Assembly: GCF_032854445.1 (NCBI RefSeq)
Contig: NC_088302.1
Location: 33,883,979 to 33,947,978, forward strand
Length of the DNA: 64,000 bases
Source of the DNA: Liolophura sinensis
Taxonomy: Eukaryota > Mollusca > Polyplacophora > Chitonida > Chitonidae
Direction: 5' to 3'
The position numbers and the translations under genes are program-made. Positions 13,486 through 22,700 of this stretch are shown one piece after another (positions within the stretch are counted from its first letter, which is position 1; each line of letters starts with the position of its first letter). The notes under the pieces are model-generated. The model was not told the origin of the DNA, did no database searches, and was given only the letters and a program-made list of their open reading frames with translations.

Positions 13486-16400
13486 TCAACTTATATATAT
13501 CATTCTTTAAGTACATTATTCCCTAGTCAAGCTGTATTATTTCAAACACAAGTAAATACAATTCCAACAAACAAACTTAAACAGGAAGTAGTGCCTACCC
13601 TGACAGAGCTGCTGTGGTCTAACACAGTCTGTACACATTCCCCTGTCTCTATGTCCCATACCTGAAATCAAGTGGTAAACTTTTGTCATGGTTTATCAGT
13701 TGAGTTTAAGACGGAGTGACATCAAGGAAACTCCACAGGTAGTCTTTTTCGGTGTTGTTTATCATTAATTAATGCTTGCAATTAAGACAGAATACAAACA
13801 TGCTTATAATACAAATATGTTAGTTATTCACTACTGTGCATTATTTTTTTTCTTTATTTGATAGTTTTCATGTCTTCTTGATGTGGTTTATTTAACAAAA
13901 CTTTCAACAAAGTTATTTTGCTCAAATAACAAAACTTTATACTAGTAGCTGGACAGCCCCAATATCATTATTAAGTGCTGCCTCACTGAATAACCATGTT
14001 GAAGACAACAGACACAACACTCAACCAAGTCAGAGTTAAATATACAGAAACCTGTCCAATCGGTACTTGACTTGTCACAGACATTACCAATTATTAAGTC
14101 TAGAAATGAGGTAGTTCAATTAAAAGTTCTTAAACATTTCACTAGAATAGTAAATTTAGATTTTTGATGCAATTAAAAACATATCCCACTCTGAAGACAA
14201 CCCATAACACCTTAATGTTAATGAGAATGCTGTTGTATTTACTTTGATCTGCTTATCTGATGAACCCGTCACTAACATGGGATCCTCAAATCCCTCACTA
14301 GATGGCGCTAGCAGTAGCATGCAAGCCACAGGTCGAGTGTGGCCATAGAGAACACAAGACTTCTGAGCAGTCTGCAAGATCAATTGACATATTTGAAATA
14401 ATTCACACATTTGTAATCATTCACACAATTGAAATCATTCACATATTTGAAATCATTCACACATTTGCAATAATTCACATGTTTGTAATGATTCACACAT
14501 TTGTGTAATATCAGATAAATAACATAAATAAGTCTGTAGTGGATGATTACAGCTTGTATTATTCTGTCCAATAAAACTAGATCTGAGATTGAAATATTTT
14601 GATAAATGGCTGCGACCCTACCTTAATATTCCATATTACAGCTGTATTGTCATCAGCAGCAGACGCAAATCTGTGAACAGAAGACATAATTTACATGTAC
14701 AGTATTGGGCAGTAAACATTGTTTTAATTTCTGTTCACCTAGGCATTTTAGTGATGTGGACGTGAAAAAAATATTTAAAGGAGAACCCTAACCACTATAT
14801 TTTCACACTAAATGTTCCCTAAAGACAAAATTTATGCTATGTTAGTCCATAAACTGCATTTAAAGAATATTTTGTTGGCTAGATCCATTAAAAAAAACAC
14901 GTTGAAGTTTGATCTTCTGCCCCTATCTTATCGACTGAAGAGCCCTGGCCATGTGACGTCATGCCGTGAGTACCTGCCGGGATTATGTATTGAAAAGCCC
15001 TACAAAGCACAGCCAAATCCATTCATTAGGCCTACCCACAGTGTGCTTTTCCAGAAGCTATCGTTTGATTTAATCTATAATTACCCTACATGTACACCTC
15101 TTAATCAGCACCCTGAAAATCATATAAGTTAAACAGTTTTACAACAATACTTTGAAAAATAGGCTACTGGAGTATTAGAAAAGCATGTACAGCATAGTGA
15201 CTGGGTGATATGATGGCTGATTATCACTTACATATCAGCCATGTAGATGATAGAAATTGTGCTCCCGTCTGGTTTGTGTGACACAAATTGGACGTTTAAC
15301 CGAATTATCGTAGTAACCGTGTACAATTTGGCACGGTTTCACAGTTAACAGACTGTAAATTTTTATAGCTATGTTGAGCGACAACGGCCGCAATACGACG
15401 ATCCATTCAGTTTGGCCAGCCGATTGTGAGTTGCACTGACGACAACAGTCTGTCACTCAACGCCGGTGAAATTAACAATCGAGCTGATCTCTTGTGTTCT
15501 CATACAACTACGATCAAGTCCCCCTTAACCAAAGGCGTTTTTCATGAGATCTGGCCCATATTTTGTAAATGTGTGCCATTTTTAGCCCATGTATGTAAAT
15601 TTACAGTATCCTGCGTTGTGTTACTGCAGCTGCAAGCTACACTTGGGCATAGAATAATGTCGTAATTATCTGTGAAAGTATAATGATTGTTTCTTGCTGT
15701 CTGTGATACACACATAAAGAAGTTTCAGACACTTTGACGTCACAAGGTCAACGGTGGCTTGATCGAAGCGGAGTAGATTTTCTGATGTTTGATGACCAAA
15801 TTCTGCTGTTTTTCTCACGATTTCAAGGTTTTAATCAATCAGAACGGATTCAGGGGACATCAAACTATCCATCTGCAGTTTGGAAGGCTAAGTGCTGGGG
15901 ATCTACTTTAACGACACTTAAGGAAAAATTATGTCAAATTATATTTATTTCAGCTGTATGGAGTTGTAATTTAGATAATCTGTCAGTAAAGAGGTAACAC
16001 AACATCCTCACACTACAACAAGTGTCCGCTCTCAACCATGATTTACATGTAATTTAGGGTCATACACATGATCTGCTTTTCTTTTTAATTTAGATATTTA
16101 ACTTTAATACATCAGCCATTAAAATTTCACAGTTTAGCATAATCATAACAATGCATTAAATTTTTCTTGACACTCTATAATGGAACTGAGTGGAGCATTG
16201 CTTGCCAAAAGAAATCTGTCCTAACATGTGCATTTTCGTCATCTGTTTGTTTGTGTGAGTGGTATTAATATCACTTCTGCCAACATTTTAATCACAACAA
16301 ACAGTTTCTTGCAATACCATCTGGATTCTGGGATTTATTGTATTAAGAGTTTTGTAGGGTTACTGTGAATGGCCTAAAATGTCTCCCTCCCCACCGAAAT

Positions 16401-16736
16401 GAATTATTACAGGCAAATATATGTAATACAATATTACTTTTGCTGAAGTTACATTTTTCTAGTAGGATATTACATATCTCATAAACAAACCATAACACAC
16501 ATGGTTCTAAAGTCAATAGAATATTGAGAATCGGGAAAACTTACCATTTTAGACGTGGATGAAATTTTCCGTCATTTACAGCACCTGTATTTTACATACC
16601 TGTACTATACAAATCAACCTGATTACCTTGTGTTATCAATTTTGAGCAGAAGGCGGACAATGTCACCATGACCCTGAAGGACTTGTAGCTCTGTGTATGG
16701 GTTGAACACCTGCTCTGACAAGCTCTCCACTTCATC
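578..16736 (-). CDS. WDR41: WD repeat-containing protein 41 orthologue (13 coding exons; first exon uncertain)
   Basis: Exons in transcription order: 16736-16627, 14670-14622, 14371-14243, 13661-13599, 13099-12991, 9977-9912, 9628-9503, 8573-8419, 7819-7695, 7072-6944, 3075-2985, 1951-1883, 652-578 (stop TAG). All have AG acceptors and GT donors, and phases join without a break to give 431 residues plus the missing start; human WDR41 is 459. Recognition rests on the order of conserved pieces: NPYTELQVLQGHGDIVRLLL, FASAADDNTAVIW, SGGKKLCVW, SFASGSIDGTIILW, TCSEDGSLRLWG and a last blade with VVSCGVDSLIIAWK. These match human WDR41 in order. The family forms a WD40 propeller and joins C9orf72 and SMCR8 in a complex acting in lysosome and autophagy control, with WDR41 giving lysosomal recruitment. 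Three introns carry tandem arrays that copy the neighbouring exon edge. No promoter was recognised. Confidence 0.93.
1106..1248 (-). mobile_element. Main SINE family (S1), 3' part
   Basis: Reverse-strand copy starting with the TTTATTTATTTATTTGATTGG tail complement, then GTGTTTTACGCCGTACTCAAG and GGTGGGAGGAAACCGGGC. It lacks the tRNA-like head. Confidence 0.85.
1499..1844. repeat. Compound (CA)n / CCTAA microsatellite
   Basis: CA dinucleotide runs of varying length, regularly broken by CCTAACACAC blocks and occasional CG steps. It lies in the WDR41 intron between exons 1951-1883 and 652-578, ending about 40 bp before the exon at 1883. Confidence 0.9.
2290..2492 (+). mobile_element. Main SINE family (S1) copy
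   Basis: Contains a degenerate tRNA-like head (TCTCGGTTAGTCCGCTAGCG), the GGTCGTGGGTTTCCCCCAGG core, the AAGTGAAATATTCTTGAGTA body and an AT-rich tail. It sits in a WDR41 intron. Confidence 0.85.
3110..3353 (+). mobile_element. Main SINE family (S1) copy
   Basis: Has a head with a B-box-like GAGTTCAAGTCC, a GGAAGGTCTGCAAGCAACC core, AAGTGAAATATTCTTGAGTA and an AAATAAATAAATAA tail. It lies about 35 bp from a WDR41 exon acceptor (exon 2985-3075). Confidence 0.88.
4047..4712 (+). repeat. 35-bp minisatellite
   Basis: About 19 units of the type ACAAGTGTACATGTACTGTC plus a 15-bp variable part (for example AGGTGGGTGTACAAA). The unit contains the palindrome GTACATGTAC. It lies in the intron downstream of the 118-bp array. 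Many overlapping open frames arise because 35 is not divisible by 3; none is a gene. Confidence 0.93.
4866..7040 (-). repeat. 118-bp tandem array (18 units) copying a WDR41 exon end and its splice donor
   Basis: Donor-bearing units start near 4936, 5054, 5172 and so on every 118 bp to 6940; one unit near 6200 lacks 2 bp. The rightmost unit is the genuine exon 6944-7072, the only copy with the acceptor and the TFLVTC start. Each unit then repeats (minus strand) SEDG..LWG, QLAQLDTSKHGDNVLSRF, TGY and a CAG|GTAAGG donor. The two leftmost units have GTTAGG instead. Internal units share CLSLWG where the true exon has SLRLWG, so they were homogenised apart from it. 118 is not a multiple of 3, and the donor supplies an in-frame TAA on read-through. 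All extra copies lie inside the intron 6943-3076. Confidence 0.95.
7355..7562 (+). mobile_element. Short inverted-repeat element family M2, diverged copy
   Basis: Shares order and wording with copies near 35505-35715 and 44300-44515: GTGCAATTTAT, GAGACAAA, then ATCAATCTACA and GAATATACTTGAATA. It is the most diverged of the three. Just upstream, 7312-7360 is a short TTAATTCC-type simple repeat. Confidence 0.6.
7721..8300 (-). repeat. 115-bp tandem array (5 units) copying a WDR41 splice acceptor and exon start
   Basis: On the minus strand each unit has a pyrimidine-rich acceptor (TTTCTGTTTACAG) followed by AGG TAC ATT GTG GCA and the codons for RYIVAGIGSGFCVYDTVCGS and VLMTKAK. Exon starts are at 8278, 8163, 8048, 7933 and 7819. 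Only the last copy (7819-7695) continues to FVGFVWD and a GTAAGT donor. Spacing is 115 bp except the last interval, which is 114 bp (38 codons), so the final two copies are in frame with each other. Confidence 0.95.
8671..8935 (-). mobile_element. Main SINE family (S1), near full length
   Basis: Reverse-strand copy from the ATTTATTTGACTGGTGTTTTAC tail side through GGTGGGAGGAAACCCGGC to a head ending ...GCTAACCACCTCTGCCACAG. It lies in the WDR41 intron 8574-9502. Confidence 0.88.
9950..11142 (-). repeat. 108-bp tandem array (11 units) copying a WDR41 splice acceptor and 25 nt of exon
   Basis: The minus-strand unit contains TTTCTTGTAG, then about 25 nt of the exon encoding DINLMIAT, then unrelated sequence. 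Acceptor copies sit about every 108 bp from 9977 to about 11057. Only the copy at 9977-9912 continues into NNRVVTAADKQL and a GTAAGT donor. Because 108 is divisible by 3, the opposite strand has a long spurious open frame. An isoform using an upstream acceptor would read into TGA after about 29 codons of the unit. Confidence 0.95.
11098..12665. mobile_element. Possible inverted-repeat DNA element next to the 108-bp array
   Basis: The left flank (CCTAACCATCAATCCTGTGC, then CACTGTGG) reappears inverted near 12620-12662 (reverse complement CCTAACCATCCATCCTACGT, then CCATTGTGG). GACCCTCGGCTGACCCC-like text near 11217-11260 is mirrored near 12510-12535. No transposase was recognised inside. The left end is also part of every 108-bp array unit. 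The boundaries are approximate. Confidence 0.45.
12064..12120. repeat. (TA)n microsatellite
   Basis: Uninterrupted TA run in the WDR41 intron between 12990 and 9978. Confidence 0.97.
13225..13408 (+). mobile_element. tRNA-derived SINE of a different family
   Basis: Contains a B-box-like GGTTACGAGTTCAAATCC followed by GGCACTGATAAAGTGTGGCA and ends with GGCATAAAACATCAATGAAA. The body differs from the main SINE. It lies in a WDR41 intron. Confidence 0.6.
13412..13481. repeat. (CA)n(TA)n microsatellite
   Basis: About 19 CA repeats pass directly into about 15 TA repeats, directly after the tRNA-like SINE end. Confidence 0.96.
14394..14506. repeat. 18-bp minisatellite (6 units)
   Basis: Units of the form TGAAATCATTCACACATT. 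It begins about 22 bp outside the acceptor of WDR41 exon 14371-14243, so it sits where a branch point would be expected. Confidence 0.88.
14760..16360. other. WDR41 intron sequence with no recognised gene
   Basis: Open frames up to 106 codons occur (for example 14812-15132 and 15734-15997), but none has recognisable protein content or flanking splice logic. The stretch lies inside the intron between exons 16627 and 14670 and may be an old DNA-element insertion; no clear termini were found. Confidence 0.4.
16365..16590 (+). mobile_element. Dispersed short element family M3 copy
   Basis: Shares a diagnostic series with copies near 28295-28525, 46318-46560 and 54455-54570: CCTAAAATGT, a GAGGCAAATA-like word, TTTTGCTGAAGT and TAGTAGGATATTA. 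Reverse copies occur near 40240-40420 and 48735-48910. Its right edge runs to within about 40 bp of a WDR41 exon donor. Confidence 0.65.
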
Positions 16737-17417
16737 CTGTGTAAAACCAATTATATAAAGAGACAGCAATATGAACATACATAGATGCATGATGAAAATA
16801 TCCAAAACAGTATTAAGACCAGATCTGATCAGATTTAAGCCACAACTTCAGTTTTGTACTTGGCCCCAAAATAATTGTGTACCAGTATATTAAATATGAA
16901 CTATTAAACTGTGCTGTCATTCCATTAAGTTGTTTGGAATCTCAACATGTTGTTTTACTGACTACAATTACATATTCCTGCTACATTTACATGTACATTG
17001 GTTAAAAAGGGCACACCTGGTGTCGCGGAGGAATCAGGGTACGCATACAGACCTCTAACACTCAAAGAAATTGACTTCGCCTACATTTTATGGAACCTGT
17101 CCCAAGACACTCATTCTTTGGAAGATGAGAAGGCAGAAGGTTCAGCGACATCATAATTTTATTTACACTCCCTTGCAGTTGTTACATGACGAACAGGGGC
17201 ACACTAGCTATGATATCACAACTGTAGCCTTGTAAAGTTACAAAATAGAAATCCCCTTGCACCCATTAATCATAAACCTATGTTAACTAAATAACTTGGA
17301 TGTAATTTTACTGGAATGAATAATGTAACTATTCCTATAAAATATGAATCTGTGTTCTCTGGACTGGTTCTCACATGGATATGAGACAAATCAGTGTGCA
17401 GACCCCATGCGCGTTAC

Positions 17418-17465
17418 GCTGCCCTCCCAATCCCAGTCCCAGTCAATCTTCTTCCCAAAATGCAT
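17418..17465 (-). CDS. WDR41: Candidate first coding exon of WDR41
   Basis: On the minus strand an ATG opens 16 codons (MHFGKKIDWDWDWEGS) ending exactly at a possible GT donor (GTAACG) in phase 0, the phase needed by the next exon at 16736. This would put 27 residues before NPYTEL, against about 30 in human WDR41. The donor is weak (no G at +5) and the residues do not resemble the human start, so this is only a candidate. Confidence 0.3.
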
Positions 17466-18255
17466 GCATACCTTTTGTTTGGTGCTCCGATTTGTTGTTT
17501 CTGTGTTGTTCCATAATCTCTGTAGAACTGACATATTTAAATCGTCCTAATTACCTAAAGTATAACCTAAATTCGACAAAAACATCACATCGTTTTTGGG
17601 ATCTCACTGTCGTCCATCCTTCCGTGGTTTCCCAATGTCCAATGACGTCATTAGTCTGAAAACGAGGGTACAGGGATTTCCTCTATCACGTGAATCTGGT
17701 GTGCACAAATAGCTGAGTGTAAGTGTGTAAATCGCTATATTTAACGGTAGATATTATATAATGGAATCTAAAGCTTGCTTGTGTGAATAACAAGAGATTA
17801 CGAGAGAAATCTCCAGAGCTGATGTACGAATTCCTAGTCTGATATGTAGGCCTACATAGGAATTAAAAAACCTGAATTCTACACTGGCTTACCCTCTACA
17901 TACATGTATATCGATTTCTGACTTAAATACAAATTTGACATATTTTAGTGTTAATTTTTGGGTCATAGAAAAAGCATTTCGCCACATTATGAAAATCTTC
18001 TTAAGACAGACAATTGTTTTCATTTTTGACAACGAATACTAGGCATTATGGCGAGCTTTTGAATTTTTGACGTACATGGCAGACAGACATGACTTTGTAG
18101 AATACACGCGCGCTCCATGACAATATCCGTTGTCAGAAGTTATGAAACACATCTGATTAGTAGGCGTACATTAAGCTCACTATCAGACAAAAACAACTAT
18201 CTGTTTTTGATCATGAAAGTATGTCACTAGGCTGTATTGGTGTAGACGAGTCTCA
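17466..18255. other. Intergenic region 5' of WDR41
   Basis: Between the candidate WDR41 first exon and the retroelement-rich block. It probably holds the WDR41 promoter, but I see no TATA box or other firm element. Nothing else was recognised. Confidence 0.4.
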
Positions 18256-18261
18256 ATGCGG

Positions 18262-18482
18262 TTATAAATTTATTCGTTTATACCATCGGTGTTTCATATC
18301 TTGTGCAAGAACATTTCACTTCTACGACGCCGTCAGATTATGGGTGAAGGAAATGGGTCATAGCTCCGCTGGTAGATAAGACTATTAAACCTCTCAGCTA
18401 CATTGTTACTTCATGAGTGAAGACACGAAATCAGCAGACACGGCTAGGATTTGAACCTGCGACCTAGTTGGCCCAGGTCTCG
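18262..18482 (-). mobile_element. tRNA-derived SINE related to the main family
   Basis: Minus-strand reading gives a B-box-like GGTTCAAATCCTAGCC near 18450 and the far end has GTGTTTCATATCTTGTGCAAGAACATTTCA, a diverged form of the main SINE body. Confidence 0.6.
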
Positions 18483-18884
18483 TGGATTTTAAGAAGGAAC
18501 CACTATATCGTAGGACCAGCGAGGGCCTTCCCACAAATTTATAACTTTCCCAATATAAAACCTCATTGACAGAAAACATCCTATAATAATGGGACTCGAT
18601 GAAGAACTATTCAGAAGATTCAAGATGAGAGTAAAACACATCCTTTTCTTCTGTGACGTTACAGTGCGTGTGTACTTCGATATATATGTTTTATGAGAAT
18701 ACATACACCGATAATTGTGACATAATAAAGGAAAGAATAAATGATTTCCCAGCTTTGAACTGTCTTTATACAGGCGGGAAGGAGTTTTACGAGTTCCCCG
18801 TGATAGTCTCCACATAAGTTGTTTCACTGTCGGGCGTTCCATATTCGGACTTGCGTTCACTTATTTGCTCCTATATCAAGCTCT

Positions 18885-19402
18885 TGTTTCAGGCTCAATG
18901 GGATGACCAGACAACCAACAAACTGCATGATATTCGTCAGTTTGTTGGTCCAGCGCCTTCCCTTTCACGGCATCGTCTCCGCTCTTGCATTTTGAGGAGG
19001 TGTCGTATCGGTCACACACGTGCTACGCATGGGTATTTGTTAAAAGGAGAAGATGCTCCTCATTGCTTTGCTTGTGATCAACGGTTCACAGTCAAGCACA
19101 TATTGCTTGACTGTGGCGACTTTGCTCCTGTACGAGAATCCTTTTATCACGTGAGCTCTCTTTCAGAACTTTTCAATTCTGTAGAAAGTGATACTATTTT
19201 TGACTTTCTCTCTGCCATTGGTATGGCAGGAAAGCTGTAATTTTAAACTACCGTCTGTGTTTGTTATGTGACTTCTGGTGTCCTTTTTGACTGAATAGTA
19301 AATGAATTATCCGTAGTAGATCGACTACTTGACGTTTTATTGTCGCGATAAAACTGAAATATTGTTGAAAGCGACGTTAAAACTTTCACTCACTCACTCA
19401 CT
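18885..19402 (+). mobile_element. 5'-truncated non-LTR retrotransposon (LINE) 3' end
   Basis: The open frame to 19240 encodes the C-terminal tail typical of Jockey/I-like LINE polyproteins: NKLHDIRQFVG, CRIGHTRATHGYLL, a Cys pair (FACDQ) and VKHILLDCGDF. It ends with AIGMAGKL and a stop at 19238-19240. The 3' UTR ends in (CACT)n at about 19387-19402. The reverse transcriptase part is absent. The end of the second SINE family (33198-33548) also finishes GTTAA...CACTCACTCA. Confidence 0.85.
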
Positions 19403-19768
19403 CTGTTTCACTGTCGGGAATTATAGCAGCTGGCATTGATTTTGGTAGATACTTCCATAAATAAATACTGATCAATGTTCATAAAATATTTAAAACAAAG
19501 AAAGAAAAGAAAGGTGCTCGTTTTATCACATTCACCCGTCAAATACGCCGTGCTGTTCGTAACCGCGTTTGCGCGAGCACGCCACAGCGTCGGTCACAAT
19601 GATGGTGACGTCATACAGCTGAGTGGACGTCATAGTCGATATGTCACAATCAGGTTGCCCGCTCGAGCGCACAACATCAAACGTTGTAGACGGATAAGCT
19701 GTAAGACTTTTTGTTGCAAACTTAAGCGATAGTATACTTTCTTGAATGTAATCGGGGGGTCGATATAG
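19403..19768 (+). promoter_or_regulatory. Likely upstream region of the secreted-protein gene
   Basis: The 366 bp between the LINE tail and the start codon is richer in CpG than its surroundings (for example CGCGTTTGCGCGAGCACGCC near 19563) and contains GTGACGTCA (near 19605), a CRE-like palindrome core. Promoter function is inferred from position only. Confidence 0.35.
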
Positions 19769-22700
19769 ATGAAGCGACTTGTGGTCGCCCTCTTGACTCT
19801 GGTTGCCCCCTCTCTTTTACCCGTGTCTTGCCACCCTCGGATAGAGAATGTTCAAAGGTCAGTGCATTGTATTAAATATCATAATATGGAATATTGGTTT
19901 CACAGATACAAACATTTTGACCTTTCATAGCAAATATATATCAAGGCAGTGTGCATGAAGAGTGATAACAACTTTACTTGTTGAAAAATTTCATTTTTTT
20001 CTGTAATGCAAGACATTTTTTTAAAAATCAAACAATGCTTTTGATTTTAAAGGCAACTTATAATTCATATATAGTTCCCAGTTCTAAAATGTGATGTTTA
20101 TCATGTAGGCGAACTTAACATAATAATTCTTTAATTTTACAATCTATCGAAGTTTTACAATATTCCTACATACATTTATATATATCCATGGACAGCATTA
20201 GTAACAATGCTTTGCAAACGTCTACATTTTCTACTATTTCAGGTCTCAACCTTTGCATTATGGTCGCCACATCAGGGTTGCAGAAGAAATCTCACTGCCC
20301 CCATGTGGTATCAACTCAGACTGTCTTAAGCTGAAATTAATGTTAAGAGAGATAGATCGCGAACATCGGGATCACCGGAGGAATGGACATCACCGGACGG
20401 ACGGGCATCAACACAGACCCATCAGAGCGGCTAAACTGAGCGATCTCCCACCGCATCCGGGAGAAGGTGACACGGCTGACGACAATTCCTACTCTGAATA
20501 TTTCAAACATGAAGTTAATTCTTCATCAATGAAAGTAGATGCCAATCTAATCAAAGAGGAGCACGGACAACAAGGGAAATCTACAGTATTCAAAAAGGAA
20601 GGAGCCCTAAACCCAAAATTAAGACAGCGCGTTTCTGAAGGCGAACAAAATATTGCAGCGGCGCCTCTAGCATTCCAGAGGAAAGGCAACCATAGACAAA
20701 TAAGGACGATCGACGCATCGTATTACGGGGGAGGAATGTTTGGTGGTAATGATGAATTTTATGACTATGACTACGATTATGATTTTTTGGCTGACCCCTC
20801 TGACAAAGCAACTCTTGAAGAATATTACGAAGAAGAACTGGCGAAAGAAGAAAGGAACATTGCTCGTGTAGGGTACGATGAGGCAACGTTACAAACCTTA
20901 ACAAAGAATGACGAAACAAGGGTAAAAGGTAACCAGAGGAAATATTCGGCAGAAACCAAAAACAAAGGCTCAAAGAAAACTGAGACGAAAGCTCCTAAAA
21001 AAAGCAATGACAAGGAAAGTCCCAAAACAAAAAGCTCTAAGGATGTGAAAGACAAAGACACAAAGACGTCCAAAAAGTCCTCTAATAAAACAAAAGGAAA
21101 GGGAAAGAAGAAAGGCTCCAAAAGCAAAGGAAAAGGCAAATCATCCAAGAAAAAGAACAAGAGCGGCAAAAGCAACCCATCGAACAAGGAAGACTCCGAT
21201 GAATCAGAAGCGACAGCGGAGCTTAGAGAGTGGAGCCGACAAAACGCGGGCCAGATAGAACACTTACTCTCGAAACTGAACACTCTGATTGGAGACATCG
21301 AAGAGTCTGAATCTCACGGGGCCGTCGGAGTCGTGACGGCGGCTAAATCAATTCTCAAAGATCAAGGTAATTCATCGGGCACTTTAGAATAATAACTTAC
21401 GCAACCACTTTATAACGATGAAATAGTAACATTAAGTTACTATATTTATATTGTTTTGTTTACGTATTTTTTAAAAATTTTTTTCGTTTTTTTTTATTTT
21501 GTGTTTAGCGATGGTTAAGAGTCTGGTTTTATATGCATGTTGTCAACCACCGCCCTCCACCACGCACCTGACAAATCGCTTGACTTAAAGGTGCACCCGA
21601 AACAGTATGAGCTGGATTTGAGCGCGTTGGCCAGTGGCCTGATGTTTGCAGCTCGCGAACCAGCGTGGCTATTCAGGCCATCAATATATTTAATATTATA
21701 ACTTTATATAGCCCGTGTTGAGATAAAAAAGAAACTCGGAAAGGATTAAGATCTGCATGTATTATAGGCTTCAAACTGGTGTTTCATCGGGATGAATGCA
21801 AATTCTATGCAGACTTAACAGCAGTAACTACATAAAGGCCTATAAGGTGTAAGATAAATGAAGAACTCAAATGCTTGCGCCAAAAAGCTATACAATATAT
21901 TTTTTACATGCACTCTAGTTAAATCTACATGGTATAAGGCTTGCGCAAATATTATGTATACGTGTAGATTTTCCAATAGAATAGCTCTATATTTCATTCT
22001 AGGCACCAGACCTATTATTTATCAGCACACTTTTTCAAAAAGAGATATAAAGACGTCAGTGTTATGAATACTGGTACACTCCAAAACCTGACAGCCAGCC
22101 AAGGAAAGAGCTGTGAGGGTACACACCATGGGCCATAAAAGGTTGAAGATCGAGGCTCTGTATAAATATGTGATACCGGTATTAAAAAAAAACACATTGA
22201 ATACATGCTACGAAAAGGGATGTGTATGTATGGAGATAGTTATAGGTGTATATGGCTGTATAGGGCACGCACTTTTCTCCCTCTCAGTGAATTCTCAGCT
22301 CTTTTCTCATAGGCTATTATCGTCAAGCTGGCAAAGCCTTACGTCTGTTGTAGGACGTGATGCATAAACAAGTTCACGCTCTTGTGCATCAATCTGTACC
22401 ATACAGTCCGGCCAGTTTCAGTTTGCCGCATATATGACTGATGGATTGTAACAAATGAGGTCTTCGAAATAACCTTTCGGTGAGGTAGCACTACAGATCA
22501 TCAGTGTGTCAGCCTGCTACAGGGAGACACCGTCGAGATTTGACCGAAACTCATCGATAACCCTAGCTAACAAACAAACAAACTATGTGCTACATGCGAG
22601 AGAAGGCGGGGGTTGAGGAGTGCTCGCTGGCGCAAATGGTTAAGGAACGGGCTAACTACGACCATCAGCTCTTGGCTAATGAGGTCACGTGTTGCAATCC

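Noticed and set aside
18489-18860. 123-codon minus-strand open frame
   Set aside because: No recognisable residues, it overlaps a SINE edge, and there is no splice context.
18851-19240. 129-codon open frame as a host gene
   Set aside because: Its content is the C-terminal tail of a LINE polyprotein with a LINE 3' UTR and (CACT)n tail.
20825-21298. 157-codon hydrophobic antisense open frame
   Set aside because: It is the complement of the Lys/Ser-rich exon of the secreted-protein gene; AAG and AAA codons read as CTT and TTT.
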